A DNA stretch of 64,000 bases from Stutzerimonas stutzeri (GCA_002387205.1 DGLA01000010.1:248438-312437); one strand, 5' to 3'; positions 47,137 through 57,815 are shown, counted from the first letter of the stretch. Notes: generated by a model from the letters alone, not told the origin. Numbers and translations are program-made.

Positions 47137-48336
47137 ATGAAACAAATGTGGTCCCCGTTTCCCTGGGTGTGCTTCGCCATGTGCGTCGGTGTCATGGGTA
47201 CGGCACTCATTTCCCCGTTGTATCCGCTGTATCAACAAGCGTGGCAGCTTCGTACCAGCGACATCTCACTGATCTATGTCGTCTACATGGCGGGTGCGCT
47301 GTTAGGGCTGTTGTTCATGGGCCGCCTGTCCGACAGCCTGGGCTTTCGCAAGGTCATGCTCACCGGCTTGCTGCTCGGCTGGGGCGGGACGCTGGTGACG
47401 ATGCTGGCGTGGAACCTGCCGAGCCTCAACATCGGCCGCTTTGCAGTCGGGCTTTCTTCAAGCCTGATTGTTACCAGCGCTTCGGTAGGTCTGGTGCAGA
47501 TTTCCCGTGATGGCGCGTCGCAGCGGATATCGATGATCACCAGCTTCCTGCTTGCCTTGGGCTTCGGCCTAGGTCCGCTTACTGGGGGCGTAATTGGCCA
47601 GTGGTTCGCGCAGCCGTTGAAGACGACCTACATTCCAACCCTGCTGCTGGGCGTATTGGCCGTATATGCCTTGCTGCGGGTGCAACTCAAGCCTCATCCA
47701 GAGATCAACGCAGCCGCACCCGTTGGGCTGCGCGCGTTCATCCCTCGTTTGGCATGGGCCAGCCGCAGTGATTCATCGGCATTTTTCCTGACCTGTGCCT
47801 GCCCCTTTTTCGCTTTTGGCGTGTTCGGGACCTATGCGTCTATGGCCCCACTGTTTTTGGAGAAGATGCTGCCCTGGCATGGCCCGGTGGTGAGCGGCAG
47901 CTCTATCGGCGTCATTCTGCTGGCTTCCGCCATGATCCAACTGGCGTGCGCCCGGATGGGCCTGCGCTGGTGCGGACTGCTAGGCCTGCTATCAGTGGTA
48001 TTGAGCAACGCCATGCTGGTACTCAACTTTACGGCCGGGTCTTCGGTGGTATTCATCGTTGGCGTCTGTGCTGCCGCCGCCGGTCATGGCATGTGCCTGT
48101 TGGCCGGCATCAGCATGGTCAACCGTATCGCGAGCCCCGCCGAGCGTTCGGGGCTGATTTCAACCTACCTGGTATGCGGCTACGTTGGCAGCATCGTGCC
48201 GTTGCTCGGCGTCGGCTGGGTCGCCGACCACTATGGCTTGCCTGTGGCAATCAGTTTGCTGGGCTGGATAGTCATCGCACTTGCCACGCCACTGGCGTTT
48301 TGGTTTTTCCGCCATCCGCGGATGCAGCCAGCCTGA
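47137..48336 (+). CDS. Major facilitator superfamily transporter
   Basis: The 399-residue protein from ATG 47137 (MKQMWSPFPWVCFAMCVG) has 12 membrane helices and the MFS loop 2-3 motif GRLSDSLGFRKVMLTG near residues 69-84. It is a drug-efflux/sugar-exporter-like member of unknown substrate. The frame is open upstream to 47038 without a ribosome-binding site. It converges with kdpE and lies just after the quinoprotein-associated binding protein; the 46943-47136 gap holds no gene. Confidence 0.85.
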   Translation: MKQMWSPFPWVCFAMCVGVMGTALISPLYPLYQQAWQLRTSDISLIYVVYMAGALLGLLFMGRLSDSLGFRKVMLTGLLLGWGGTLVTMLAWNLPSLNIGRFAVGLSSSLIVTSASVGLVQISRDGASQRISMITSFLLALGFGLGPLTGGVIGQWFAQPLKTTYIPTLLLGVLAVYALLRVQLKPHPEINAAAPVGLRAFIPRLAWASRSDSSAFFLTCACPFFAFGVFGTYASMAPLFLEKMLPWHGPVVSGSSIGVILLASAMIQLACARMGLRWCGLLGLLSVVLSNAMLVLNFTAGSSVVFIVGVCAAAAGHGMCLLAGISMVNRIASPAERSGLISTYLVCGYVGSIVPLLGVGWVADHYGLPVAISLLGWIVIALATPLAFWFFRHPRMQPA

Positions 48337-48393
48337 CGAATCACGTTGCGAACCGACACCCAGGCCAACGAGCGGCAGTGCACCCCGGAACGC

Positions 48394-49083
48394 CTAGTCG
48401 GCGACCAAGCGGTAGCCCACTCCCGCCTCGGTAATGATGAACCTCGGCGCGGACGGGTCATCGCCAAGCTTGCGCCGCAGATGCCCGACGACCACGCGCA
48501 GGTAGTGGGTATCGCCGCTGTGGCTGGGTCCCCATATGTTTTTGAGCAGCTGCTGCTGCGTGACGACCCGACCTCTGTGCTGGGCAAGCTCGGCCAGTAC
48601 CGCATACTCCTTGCGAGTCAGGCTGATCTCCTGCCCGTCCACGCTGACCCGTCGGTACGCGAAGTCGATGCATAGCGGACCTGACATCGCCTGCGCCGGC
48701 CCGCTCGATGCCCCTTGGTTCTGACGCAGCAGTGCACGCACCCGGGCGAGAAACTCCTGGATGCCGAATGGCTTGGTCACATAGTCATTCGCTCCGCCAT
48801 CAAGCGCCATGACCTTCTCGGTCTCGCTCGACCGTACCGACAGCACGATCACCGGCACCTGACTCCACTCGCGCAATTCGCGCAGCACCGTCTGGCCGTC
48901 CATGTCTGGGAGGCCCAGATCGAGCACGACCAGGTCAGGTTTGTTCAAGGCTGCCGAGGCCAGACCGTCCTGACCGTCTCCACTCTCGCTCACGCGATAG
49001 CCCTGCGAGCCGAGGCTGATGCGAAGGAATTTCCTGATCTGCGGCTCGTCGTCGATGATCAATATGCTGGTTTGCTGACTCAC
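48394..49083 (-). CDS. kdpE: Response regulator KdpE
   Basis: The 229-residue OmpR-family regulator has an N-terminal receiver (ILIIDDEPQIRKFLR, phosphoacceptor Asp in VVLDLGLPDMDG near residue 54, Lys in VTKPFGIQEF) and a C-terminal winged helix with LTRKEYAVLAELAQHRGRVV and HYLRVVVGHLRRKL. It activates kdpFABC when phosphorylated by KdpD under potassium limitation. It overlaps kdpD by 4 nt (ATGA type) and closes the operon. Confidence 0.96.
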   Translation of the reverse strand: MSQQTSILIIDDEPQIRKFLRISLGSQGYRVSESGDGQDGLASAALNKPDLVVLDLGLPDMDGQTVLRELREWSQVPVIVLSVRSSETEKVMALDGGANDYVTKPFGIQEFLARVRALLRQNQGASSGPAQAMSGPLCIDFAYRRVSVDGQEISLTRKEYAVLAELAQHRGRVVTQQQLLKNIWGPSHSGDTHYLRVVVGHLRRKLGDDPSAPRFIITEAGVGYRLVAD

Positions 49084-51734
49084 GTGAGGTCCCTTTCCAT
49101 CTCAGGCTGAGGCTGTAGCGGAAGCTCCAGGGTGACGCTCGCGCCTCGCCCGCCGAGCCCGTCTGCAACGAACACCCGTCCTCCATGCGCGCCGATCATG
49201 CCCTGGCAGATGGCGAGGCCGAGCCCGGTGCCCGGCCCGCCCCGATCTCCGCGCGCTGCGGTATAGAACATGTCGAAAATGCGTTCACGTTCGGCCTCGG
49301 GCACGCCTGGGCCCTCATCGCTGACGATGAAACGCAGGCTGCCGGCTCCTGTCGAGACAGCAATCTGCAGCCTGCCTTGAGGTGGAGAAAAACGGGCCGC
49401 GTTCTCCAGCACATTGACCAGCGCCTGCTCGACCAATGCAGGGTGGACGTACAAAAGCGGCAGATCATCGGGTACCAGCACCTCAAGCCGCAGCTCTGCC
49501 AGCACACGGTGCAGGCGTTGTAGCGCACTGGCGATGATGTCGGCAGGTGTCGTCCAGTCACGGATCAGCTTCAGGCCGCCGTGACCGAGGCGCGTCATGT
49601 CCAATAAATTCTGAATGTAGCGGTCAAGGCGCTCGGCTTCGTCACGCGTCGCCTCAAGCAGCTCCTGCCGATCCGCCTCGCTCATGCTGTGCCCCAGGCT
49701 CGCCAGGCTGTCGATAGAGCCACGCATGGCTGTAAGCGGCGTACGCAAATCGTGGGACACGGAAGCAAGCAACGCGCTGCGCAGCTCCTCCGTCTGACCA
49801 TGCAGGCGGGCCGCCTCCAACTCCTGGGCCAGCGTGGCGCGACCCAGTGCTTGCGCCAAGGGTTGAGCGAGCGCAGCGATCAGGCGACGCTTCTGTAGCC
49901 CTGCCTGGTCTGCGCCCAGCTGGCGAATGCCCAGCAAGCCCAGCGGCTGACCGTCACCACTCAAGGGCAACCACCACCATTGCCCACTCGGCAAGGTATC
50001 CGTTCCCTTCCCCGCTGGCTGACCATGCTTGAACGCCCATTCAGCCGCCCCCCGCTCCTGCTCGGCCAGCAGCGGCTCAGACCCGATGAACATCCATTTG
50101 CCCTGCTTGCCGCGCGTCGCGATGACGGCTTCCAGCTTCGCCACCAGTTGCAACTGGCGAACAGCGGCCGCGCCCACGGCCTGAACATCGGTGGCAGCGC
50201 TCAACTGCCGCGAGAGATCGAGCAAAGCGGTGGTTTCCGCCTGAGTCTGACGCAACGCCTGAAGCTGTCGCCGTTGGCGGCTGGCAAGATTGCCCGCAAG
50301 CACCGCCATCAACAGGAAAAACAGGAGCGTCAGGACATCCTCCTGACGCGCGACAATGAACGTGAACGTCGGTGGAATGAACAGGAAATCGTAAAGAAGA
50401 AACGACAGCCCCGCACATGCCAGTGCCGGCCCCAGACTGCTGCGCACGGCAACCACCAGCACGGCCGCGAGGAATACCAGCGAAATGTTAGGCAACGCGA
50501 GATAGCGGGACAACATCAGTGCCACGCCTGTGGCGGTCAAGGTCGCCAGCGCAGCAAGCAAATACTGACGCCAATCCAGAGTGGCGGTGGTTATCACGGG
50601 AGTTGCCGCCAGTGCAGGCTCTTGGCCAAGCACACTGATCTCCAGTCCGCTCCCACCCTTGATCAATTGCTCAGCTACCGATCTGCGTACCCAGAACAGC
50701 CAACCCCGACGCATTCGGCCGCTGCCCACCAACACGAGGGTGGCGCGACGCTCAACGGCATGCTGGATAAGCGTTCGCGCCACCCGCTCGTCACGCAGCT
50801 GCACAACCTCTCCACCAAGGCGATCGGCCAATTGCTGGGCGGACTGGAGATAACCCAGCTGAATCTCGCCTCGACTCGCGCCGGTGTCGACATGCACGAC
50901 TGACCATGGAAGATGCCGGCGCTCAGCGACCCGGGCTGCATGCCTGACCAGCCCTTCCGCATATGCATCACCATCGATCCCTACCAGCAAGCGGCCACGG
51001 ACTGCCGGAGCGGTTTGCCCCTGCAACCGGTGACGTCGATACAGGTCTGCATCCACTCGCGCCGCTGCGGTCTGCATCGCCAATTCGCGGAGCGCGGTCA
51101 GGTTGGTTTGAGTGAAGAAGGCATCGATCGCGGCACGCGCCTGCTCCGGCACGTAAACCTTACCCTCACGAAGACGCTCCAACAGCTCACGCGGAGGCAG
51201 ATCGATCAGCAGAATGTCGTCGGCTTGATGAAGCACCCAGTCCGGGACCGTTTCCCTGACCTGCACACCGGTTATACCGCGCACCTGATCGTTGAGACTC
51301 TCGAGGTGCTGAACGTTGACGGTGGTGTAGACATCGATACCCGCTTCGAGCAGCTCAAGGACATCCTGCCAGCGTTTGGCATGCCGGCTGCCGGGCGCGT
51401 TGCTGTGCGCCAGCTCATCAACCAGCGCAAGACCTGGCTGCACTTGCAGCAGGCCGTCGAGGTCCATTTCGAACAGCGTCACGCCTCGATACTCGCTGCG
51501 GCGCATCGGCTGTTCCGCCAATCCGACCCGCATCGCCTCGGTTTCTGTACGCCCGTGGGTCTCGACCACCCCTACCCGCACATCGCGCCCTAGCTGTCGC
51601 TGGCGCTGTGCGGCCTGAAGCATCGCGTAGGTCTTGCCTACGCCAGGTGCCGCGCCGAGGAATACCTTGAGCCGCCCGCGTCCTTCCCGGGGCGCGTCCT
51701 CAAGCAAGGCATCGGCACGTTGAGCGTCGCTCAT
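49080..51734 (-). CDS. kdpD: Potassium-sensing histidine kinase KdpD
   Basis: The 884-residue kinase has the KdpD N-terminal domain with Walker A GAAPGVGKTYAML near residues 27-39, a universal-stress-protein-like domain (about 235-360), four membrane helices (about 390-490), a GAF-like region, then HisKA with SVSHDLRTPLTAMRG and an HATPase domain with DEGPGVPEAE and GTGLGLAIC. It senses low external potassium or osmotic shift and controls KdpE. It starts 5 nt after the kdpC stop. Confidence 0.97.
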   Translation of the reverse strand: MSDAQRADALLEDAPREGRGRLKVFLGAAPGVGKTYAMLQAAQRQRQLGRDVRVGVVETHGRTETEAMRVGLAEQPMRRSEYRGVTLFEMDLDGLLQVQPGLALVDELAHSNAPGSRHAKRWQDVLELLEAGIDVYTTVNVQHLESLNDQVRGITGVQVRETVPDWVLHQADDILLIDLPPRELLERLREGKVYVPEQARAAIDAFFTQTNLTALRELAMQTAAARVDADLYRRHRLQGQTAPAVRGRLLVGIDGDAYAEGLVRHAARVAERRHLPWSVVHVDTGASRGEIQLGYLQSAQQLADRLGGEVVQLRDERVARTLIQHAVERRATLVLVGSGRMRRGWLFWVRRSVAEQLIKGGSGLEISVLGQEPALAATPVITTATLDWRQYLLAALATLTATGVALMLSRYLALPNISLVFLAAVLVVAVRSSLGPALACAGLSFLLYDFLFIPPTFTFIVARQEDVLTLLFFLLMAVLAGNLASRQRRQLQALRQTQAETTALLDLSRQLSAATDVQAVGAAAVRQLQLVAKLEAVIATRGKQGKWMFIGSEPLLAEQERGAAEWAFKHGQPAGKGTDTLPSGQWWWLPLSGDGQPLGLLGIRQLGADQAGLQKRRLIAALAQPLAQALGRATLAQELEAARLHGQTEELRSALLASVSHDLRTPLTAMRGSIDSLASLGHSMSEADRQELLEATRDEAERLDRYIQNLLDMTRLGHGGLKLIRDWTTPADIIASALQRLHRVLAELRLEVLVPDDLPLLYVHPALVEQALVNVLENAARFSPPQGRLQIAVSTGAGSLRFIVSDEGPGVPEAERERIFDMFYTAARGDRGGPGTGLGLAICQGMIGAHGGRVFVADGLGGRGASVTLELPLQPQPEMERDLT

Positions 51735-51739
51735 TCAGT

Positions 51740-52306
51740 TCACTCGGCGGAATCAGGCTGCGGATTGTCCGCCAGGGCGAGGTTTAGAGCCAGTACGTTG
51801 ACGATGGCGGGGCCTACAAGGGGCGTTGTCAGCTGCGCCTGAATCAGCCGATCCAGTGCTTGCTCAGAGATCCCTCGAGCGGCAGCGACACGGACAGCCT
51901 GAAACTTCGCGGCGGCCAAGGTGAGGTGCGGGTCCAGGCCGCTGCCAGACGTCGTCACCAGTTCCATAGGGACGGGGCGTTGAGCCGTGCCGTTCCACTC
52001 GCTGACGCGCTCGCGGACCTGGTCGGCCAACTGCGGGTTGCTGGGGGCCAGATTACTCGCGCCGCTGGCAACGGTTGCATAGTTGGCGGCAGACGGACGT
52101 GGGTGAAACCATTCTGGCCCTTCGAAAGGCTGGGCCAGCAACGCACTGCCTCTCACCTGCCCCTCCCGGTCGCGCACCAGGCTTCCGTTGGCCTGCTCGG
52201 CGAACGCCAACTGCGCCACGGCCGTAACAGACAGTGGATAGAGCACGCCGGTTATCAGCGTCATCAGGATCAGCGCTGCAAGCGCCGGACGAATGTGTTT
52301 GAACAT
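51740..52306 (-). CDS. kdpC: Potassium-transporting ATPase subunit KdpC
   Basis: The 188-residue protein has a single N-terminal membrane helix ([18 protein letters not shown]) and a periplasmic domain with [20 protein letters not shown] and the family signature [14 protein letters not shown]. It stabilises the KdpAB complex and may act as a catalytic chaperone. GGAGAAA lies before the start. Confidence 0.97.
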   Translation of the reverse strand: MFKHIRPALAALILMTLITGVLYPLSVTAVAQLAFAEQANGSLVRDREGQVRGSALLAQPFEGPEWFHPRPSAANYATVASGASNLAPSNPQLADQVRERVSEWNGTAQRPVPMELVTTSGSGLDPHLTLAAAKFQAVRVAAARGISEQALDRLIQAQLTTPLVGPAIVNVLALNLALADNPQPDSAE

Positions 52307-52346
52307 GTTTTTTCTCCAGAAGCCGCGCCGTCAGGCGCGGCAGCGT

Positions 52347-54401
52347 TCAGACCAGACCCACCGCGGTCAGCAGGATGTCGATCAGCTTTATTCCAACAAA
52401 GGGCGCGACCAGCCCACCCAGGCCATAGACCAGCAAGTTGCGCCGCAACAGGCTGGCCGAGTCGGCTGCTTTGACGTTGACGCCACGCAGCGCCAGCGGA
52501 ATCAAGGCAATGATGATCAGTGCGTTGAAGACAATGGCTGACAGGATCGCGCTTGATGCGCTGTGAAGCTGCATCACATTCAGCGCGGCAAGTTGCGGGT
52601 ATAGGCCAATGAACAGAGCCGGCAGGATGGCGAAGTACTTCGCCACGTCGTTGGCAATCGAGAACGTGGTCAGTGCGCCTCGGGTTACCAGCAGTTGCTT
52701 GCCCACCTGCACCACATCCAGCAGTTTGGTCGGGTCCGAGTCGAGGTCGACGAGATTCGCAGCCTCGCGCGCTGCCTGGGTGCCATCGTTCATGGCCATG
52801 CCCACGTCCGCCTGAGCCAGCGCAGGCGCGTCGTTGGCTCCATCACCGCACATCGCAACCATCTTGCCATCGGCCTGTTCCTGGCGAATCCGCTGCAGCT
52901 TCTTTTCCGGCGTTGCTTCGGCAATCACGTCATCGACGCCCGCTTCGGCGGCAATTGCAGCGGCCGTCAGGGGGTTGTCTCCGGTGACCATGACGGTCCG
53001 TATACCCAGCTGGCGAAGCTGGGCAAAGCGCTCTTTGATGCCGGGCTTGACCACGTCCTTGAGATGGATCGCGCCGAGCAGGCGGTCATCCGCGCATACC
53101 AGCAAGGGCGTCCCCCCGCTATGTGCAATCGTTTGAATCTCTCTCGCCAGCACAGCTGGAATCTGCTCGCGCACAAGCCCCAGATAACCCAGCACGGCAT
53201 CGACAGCGCCTTTGCGGTAGCAGTGACCCTCATGATCCGCACCCGACAAACGGGTTTCGGCAGTGAAAGGGATACCGGCCACTTCATGCCCAGCCGGCGC
53301 CTTTACCGGGTCAAGGCCGCGCAGATATTCAACGATGGATTTGCCTTCTGCCGTGTCGTCGGCCAGCGATGACAGCAGCGCAGCCCATGAGAGCTCGGTC
53401 GATGAAACGCCTGGCGCCTTGAACATGGCCGTGCAACGACGATTGCCAAAGGTGATGGTGCCGGTCTTGTCTAGCAGTAACACCTGAACATCGCCGGCGG
53501 CCTCCACTGCTCGTCCAGACTTGGCGATCACGTTGAGCCGCACCAGCCGGTCCATGCCGGCGATCCCGATGGCAGAAAGCAGGCCACCAATGGTGGTAGG
53601 AATGAGCGTGACCAGCAGCGCCACCAGGTACACCAGAGGGAGATCCCCGCCTGCGAACCGTGCAAAGGGTTGCAGCGTGGCAACCACGACAAGAAAGATC
53701 AGCGTGAGCCCGATCAGCAAAACGTCGAGCGCGACCTCGTTGGGCGTCTTCTGTCGTTTGGCGCCTTCCACCAACGCAATCATACGGTCCAGTGTGGACT
53801 CGCCTGGATCGCTGCTGATACGTACCAGCAACCAGTCGGAGACCACGCGCGTATTGCCGGTGACCGCCGACCGGTCGCCGCCGGATTCGCGGATCACCGG
53901 GGCCGATTCACCGGTAATCGCTGCCTCGTTGACGGCGGCGATGCCCTCGATGACTTCGCCATCGCCAGGGATCAGTTCACCGGCCTCGACTCTCACCACG
54001 TCTCCGCGGCGCAAGCTGCCGGCCGCAACGCTCCGGAACGCGCCGGTCTCCGTGCGCAAATGCGCCTCCAGCCCCTGCGATCCCGCTTTCAGGCTATCCG
54101 CGCGGGCTTTGCCGCGGCCTTCAGCCAGCGCCTCGGCAAAGTTGGCAAAGAGCACCGTGAACCACAACCAGAGTGCGATCTGCACAGCGACACCCGTGCT
54201 GACCGCCGCGTTGGGCAGCAGGCACAGCACGCTGGTCAGCACCGCGGTGAGCTCTACCACCAGCATGACCGGTGAACGTGCCAACGTCCGTGGATCAAGC
54301 TTGATGAAGGCCTGGCGCAGCGCAGGCTTGCACAGCGAAGCGAAGGACGTGGCGGTGGTTTGCTCGGCACCCTCGAGTGCCGTTTGATGGACGTTCATCA
54401 T
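52347..54401 (-). CDS. kdpB: Potassium-transporting P-type ATPase KdpB
   Basis: The 684-residue class I P-type ATPase has the TGES actuator loop ([10 protein letters not shown]), the phosphorylation site [11 protein letters not shown] with the Asp near residue 309, the KGA nucleotide-binding region and [14 protein letters not shown]. It provides the ATP hydrolysis that drives potassium through KdpA. GAGGAGC lies before the ATG, 8 nt after the kdpA stop. Confidence 0.98.
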   Translation of the reverse strand: MMNVHQTALEGAEQTTATSFASLCKPALRQAFIKLDPRTLARSPVMLVVELTAVLTSVLCLLPNAAVSTGVAVQIALWLWFTVLFANFAEALAEGRGKARADSLKAGSQGLEAHLRTETGAFRSVAAGSLRRGDVVRVEAGELIPGDGEVIEGIAAVNEAAITGESAPVIRESGGDRSAVTGNTRVVSDWLLVRISSDPGESTLDRMIALVEGAKRQKTPNEVALDVLLIGLTLIFLVVVATLQPFARFAGGDLPLVYLVALLVTLIPTTIGGLLSAIGIAGMDRLVRLNVIAKSGRAVEAAGDVQVLLLDKTGTITFGNRRCTAMFKAPGVSSTELSWAALLSSLADDTAEGKSIVEYLRGLDPVKAPAGHEVAGIPFTAETRLSGADHEGHCYRKGAVDAVLGYLGLVREQIPAVLAREIQTIAHSGGTPLLVCADDRLLGAIHLKDVVKPGIKERFAQLRQLGIRTVMVTGDNPLTAAAIAAEAGVDDVIAEATPEKKLQRIRQEQADGKMVAMCGDGANDAPALAQADVGMAMNDGTQAAREAANLVDLDSDPTKLLDVVQVGKQLLVTRGALTTFSIANDVAKYFAILPALFIGLYPQLAALNVMQLHSASSAILSAIVFNALIIIALIPLALRGVNVKAADSASLLRRNLLVYGLGGLVAPFVGIKLIDILLTAVGLV

Positions 54402-54409
54402 GACGCTCC

Positions 54410-56107
54410 TCAGAAGCCTTGCAGCAAGAAATGTTCGGCGACCGGCCCGAGTGCCAGCGCAGGCAAGAACGTGAGCCCGCCGACGAGCAGAATCACCAGC
54501 GTCAGCAGGATCACGAACATCGGCCCGTGGGTGGGGAAACTGTTTGCATCGACCGGCGCACGGTTCTTGGCCGCGAGGCCACCTGCAATGGCGAGCACCG
54601 GCAGGATGAAACCAAAGCGGCCCAACAGCATGGCGAACGCGATCATGAGGTTGTGGTAAGGCGTGGCCGCGCCAAACCCGGCGAAGGCCGATCCGTTGTT
54701 TCCAGTGCCTGAGGTGTACGCGTAAAGGATTTGGCTGAGGCCGTGCGGCCCCGGATTGGTGATCGACTCGGCAGGGCCTGAAAGGCTGACGCCGAGAGCC
54801 GTGAGCACAAGAACACCCACCGGCATCACCAGCAGCGTTGCGACCAGCAGGCGAACCTCGCGAGCCTCCAGTTTTTTCCCGAGATATTCCGGCGTGCGCC
54901 CGATCATCAGGCCAGCCAGGAACACCGTGATCAGGACGAACAGCAGCATGCCGTACAGCCCGGCCCCGACGCCGCCAAAGATGATTTCACCCAGCATCAT
55001 ATTGACCAGAGGCACCATGCCGCCCAGCGCGCTGAAGCTGTCATGCATGGCGTTGACCGAGCCATTGGACGCCGCGCTTGTGGTTGTTGCCCACAGCGCC
55101 GAAGCCGCGATACCGAATCGGCTCTCCTTGCCCTCCATCGACCCGCCCTGCTCCACCGCCAGACTGGACAGCATTGGATTCGCTTGATGCTCGGCGGCTA
55201 GCGTGACGCCGAGTCCCAGAACGAACACGGTCAGCATGCAGGCAAGAATGGCCCGACTCTGCCGCAGATCACGTACATAATGGCCGAACATGAAGACCAA
55301 CGCAGCGGGAATCAGGATGATCGAGACCATCTCGAACAGGTTGCTCCAGGCGGTCGGGTTCTCGAAGGGATGCGCCGAGTTGACGCCGAAGAAACCGCCG
55401 CCATTGGTCCCCAGCTGCTTGATTGCGATCTGGCTGGCCGCTGGCCCTAGAGGAATGCTCTGCTCGCCGCCCTGCAGCGTGACGGCCTGAACGTAGCTCG
55501 CAAAACTTTGCGGCACCCCCTGCCAGACCAAGACCAGCGCAAGCACGACGCAGAACGGCAACAGGCCATAAAGCACCGCTCGGGTCAGATCGACCCAGAA
55601 ATTTCCAATGGCGTTCGCCGAACGGCGCGACAGTGCGCGACAAAGCACCACCAACACAGCCAGCCCCACTGCCGGACTGACGAAGTTCTGCACGCCAAGG
55701 CCGAGCATCTGGCTGAAATAGCTGAGCTGGGCCTCGCCGCTGTAGGCCTGCCAGTTAGTATTGGTCACGAAGCTCACAGCGGTATTGAGCGCAAGATCCC
55801 ACGTCATGCCCGGCACTGCTTGCGGGTTGAGCGGAAGACTGGCTTGCAACATGAGAATCGTGAACAGCGATACCAGGCTCACAGCAGTCAACGCCAGTAA
55901 CGCCAGGCTGTAGGTTTTCCAATCGTGCTCGCTGTGCTCGTCAATCCCTGCAGAGCGGTAGCAGAGGCGTTCGATGGGGCCGAGAACAGGCGTCAACCAC
56001 GTACGCTCACCCTCCATGGCTCGAAACAGGTAGCGCCCCAACCAGGGGGCAGGTATCAGGACCAGCGCAAAGAAGGCCGCGATCATCCAGTAATCGTGAG
56101 TGTTCAT
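54410..56107 (-). CDS. kdpA: Potassium-transporting ATPase channel subunit KdpA
   Basis: The 565-residue protein has about ten membrane helices and four selectivity-filter-like loops, including [31 protein letters not shown] and [13 protein letters not shown], related to potassium channels. It is the potassium-translocating subunit of the Kdp complex. It follows kdpF by 8 nt. Confidence 0.97.
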   Translation of the reverse strand: MNTHDYWMIAAFFALVLIPAPWLGRYLFRAMEGERTWLTPVLGPIERLCYRSAGIDEHSEHDWKTYSLALLALTAVSLVSLFTILMLQASLPLNPQAVPGMTWDLALNTAVSFVTNTNWQAYSGEAQLSYFSQMLGLGVQNFVSPAVGLAVLVVLCRALSRRSANAIGNFWVDLTRAVLYGLLPFCVVLALVLVWQGVPQSFASYVQAVTLQGGEQSIPLGPAASQIAIKQLGTNGGGFFGVNSAHPFENPTAWSNLFEMVSIILIPAALVFMFGHYVRDLRQSRAILACMLTVFVLGLGVTLAAEHQANPMLSSLAVEQGGSMEGKESRFGIAASALWATTTSAASNGSVNAMHDSFSALGGMVPLVNMMLGEIIFGGVGAGLYGMLLFVLITVFLAGLMIGRTPEYLGKKLEAREVRLLVATLLVMPVGVLVLTALGVSLSGPAESITNPGPHGLSQILYAYTSGTGNNGSAFAGFGAATPYHNLMIAFAMLLGRFGFILPVLAIAGGLAAKNRAPVDANSFPTHGPMFVILLTLVILLVGGLTFLPALALGPVAEHFLLQGF

Positions 56108-56115
56108 TGGCTCTC

Positions 56116-56205
56116 CTAGCTGCGTTCGGCGCGCAACAGCGCAACCAGGAGGTAGATGAACAGGGCGATGGCCAAGGCCAGCGATAGCCCGTCGAGAAGT
56201 GTCAT
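56116..56205 (-). CDS. kdpF: KdpF small subunit
   Basis: A 29-residue peptide (MTLLDGLSLALAIALFIYLL then VALLRAERS) forms one membrane helix with a basic C-terminal end. Its size and place directly before kdpA match KdpF, which stabilises KdpABC. GGAG lies about 8 nt upstream of the ATG. Confidence 0.9.
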   Translation of the reverse strand: MTLLDGLSLALAIALFIYLLVALLRAERS

Positions 56206-56293
56206 GGGGATCAGCTCCGTAGGGTCACATCAGTGCGGTACGGAGAGTTTCAGAGCGAGGGGCGTAAAGATTCGATTGCGCCTTCAGCGCAGC

Positions 56294-56311
56294 GGCGTAA
56301 AAAAAGCGTAT
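56294..56311 (-). promoter_or_regulatory. Candidate KdpE-binding site
   Basis: On the minus strand the sequence ATACGCTTTTTTTACGCC lies 89 bp upstream of kdpF. It resembles the T-rich KdpE site of E. coli (ATA-CTTTTTTTACA-CC). A further run of T (A on this strand) adjoins it. The rest of the 56206-56472 gap holds no gene. Confidence 0.5.
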
Positions 56312-56472
56312 TTTTTTTTTGACTTGGCTGGTGCTCATGCACGCGCATCGGCCTGGCCGAATGTGCTTATGCGCAGCTTAAACCCAACACCTGGCGGCAT
56401 CCGGCTGAAGCGGCTGTACAGAGGCGTGAGGGCGGCGAGACCAATCGAACGGACAGTTCTTACCGTTGGGCG

Positions 56473-57372
56473 TCAGTTCTCGCCCAGCTGCACCTGGTAC
56501 AGCTCCGGCAGCTCATATTGAAGCCCGTAACCTTCATAGATGGCTTTGACAGCGCCTTCCTTGATCAGGCTTTCCAACTCGCCTTCCAGCGCGTAAGCCA
56601 GCTGACGGTTGGATTCATGCACGGCCATGCCAAGGTCCCAGACCTGTTTGCCCATGTTTGGATAGGCGTTCTGAGCGGCCTTGAGATGACTATCGTTGGC
56701 CTGGCTCAGCATCCAGTCGATCTCACCGCGCATGGCCATGGTCGCGTCAACTTCCCCCGCCTGCATTGCAGCAAACGCTGCCTGCGCCGTCGGGTAGTGA
56801 TGCAGCATCTTGGCAATGCTGCCGTTGAATACCGATGACAGATAGAACGAAGGAACACTTTCCACCTCCACTCCAACCGGGTGGTAGCGGAACACGGCGA
56901 CACTGGAGAGATCTTCGATACGCCGATCGTCATAGGCCGACTGCCAGCGCTCGCGCTGATAGGGGCCGAACATCACCACCAGTTCGTTGATCAGCTCGCC
57001 CATCTCGTTCTGCTTGTAGGAGAACTCACGGTCGTAGGGCACACGCATCATGACGTCTGCGAGAATGTCCGGACGCAGGTAATGGCCCTTCCAGATGAAG
57101 TTTCGCAGGTCATCGTCCAGCGTCTCGTCTGGCGTGACCCATAGCACTTCGACTTTCAGACCCAGCCCAGCGGCCAGCTTGCGCGCCAGTTCGACATCCA
57201 CTCCCCGCGCCTCGCCGTCAGCCGCGAAGCTGTAAGGCGGGAAATCCTCGTACACCGCCACCTTGAGTACGCCCGATTCGATGATGTCATCGAAGGCGCG
57301 CACCTTCGTTATGTCCGCCTGCGCCAGCGCGCACGACATCACCAGGCAGAGACCCGCGAGGAACTGGCGCAT
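56473..57372 (-). CDS. Quinoprotein-associated MxaJ/PedG-like periplasmic binding protein
   Basis: The 299-residue protein has a Sec signal (MRQFLAGLCLVMSCALAQA) and a type 2 periplasmic-binding fold: LKVAVYEDFPPYSFAADGEA, GVDVELARKLAAGLGLKV and DVMMRVPYDREF. It belongs to the amino-acid-receptor-like proteins that accompany PQQ dehydrogenases (MxaJ/MoxJ, PedG), where they aid maturation of the dehydrogenase or its cytochrome; no transporter genes are adjacent. It follows the cytochrome gene by 5 nt, so the two are coupled. ATG 57372 chosen by the signal peptide. Confidence 0.87.
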   Translation of the reverse strand: MRQFLAGLCLVMSCALAQADITKVRAFDDIIESGVLKVAVYEDFPPYSFAADGEARGVDVELARKLAAGLGLKVEVLWVTPDETLDDDLRNFIWKGHYLRPDILADVMMRVPYDREFSYKQNEMGELINELVVMFGPYQRERWQSAYDDRRIEDLSSVAVFRYHPVGVEVESVPSFYLSSVFNGSIAKMLHHYPTAQAAFAAMQAGEVDATMAMRGEIDWMLSQANDSHLKAAQNAYPNMGKQVWDLGMAVHESNRQLAYALEGELESLIKEGAVKAIYEGYGLQYELPELYQVQLGEN

Positions 57373-57377
57373 GCTGA

Positions 57378-57815
57378 TCACCGCTTGGCCGCTTCGCTTT
57401 CGATGTAGGTACGGATGGCCCACAGTGCTTCCTGGCTGAGGTAGTCGGCCATGCGCGGCATGTAGACGGCGCCGTCACGGACCGCACCGTTGATCACGCG
57501 CTCCTTGAACCATTCGTCACCGTCATAGCTGGCTTCCAGCTCACGCAGATCAGGCGCGATGCCACCGGAGATCGCCTCGAGGCCATGGCAGCGCGCGCAG
57601 TTCTGGTTGTAGGCCGACGATCCGATTTGCACCGCCTTGTCGTGATCCTCGCTGGGTGCACGGTAGGGATTTTCGTCCACCCACTCCTCACCCAAGGGAG
57701 TAAGGCCCTTGGTCTCGACCTTTTGCGGTGTGACGTCGCCGTGGGCCAGTGCCAGGCTCGCAAACCCCATCAGGCCAGCAGTAAACAGAGCGCGCAGTGC
57801 AATTTTATTATTCAT
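57378..57815 (-). CDS. exaB: Cytochrome c-550 (ExaB/PedF), electron acceptor of quinoprotein alcohol dehydrogenase
   Basis: The 145-residue protein has a Sec signal (cleavage after LALA near residue 24), one CxxCH heme site (CARCH, about residues 74-78) and a likely Met ligand in AVYMPRMADYLS. It takes electrons from the periplasmic quinoprotein and passes them toward an oxidase. It is divergent from the PedE-type gene, as in ped clusters. ATG 57815 (MNNKIALRALF) is preferred over the longer frame to 57848. Confidence 0.92.
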   Translation of the reverse strand: MNNKIALRALFTAGLMGFASLALAHGDVTPQKVETKGLTPLGEEWVDENPYRAPSEDHDKAVQIGSSAYNQNCARCHGLEAISGGIAPDLRELEASYDGDEWFKERVINGAVRDGAVYMPRMADYLSQEALWAIRTYIESEAAKR

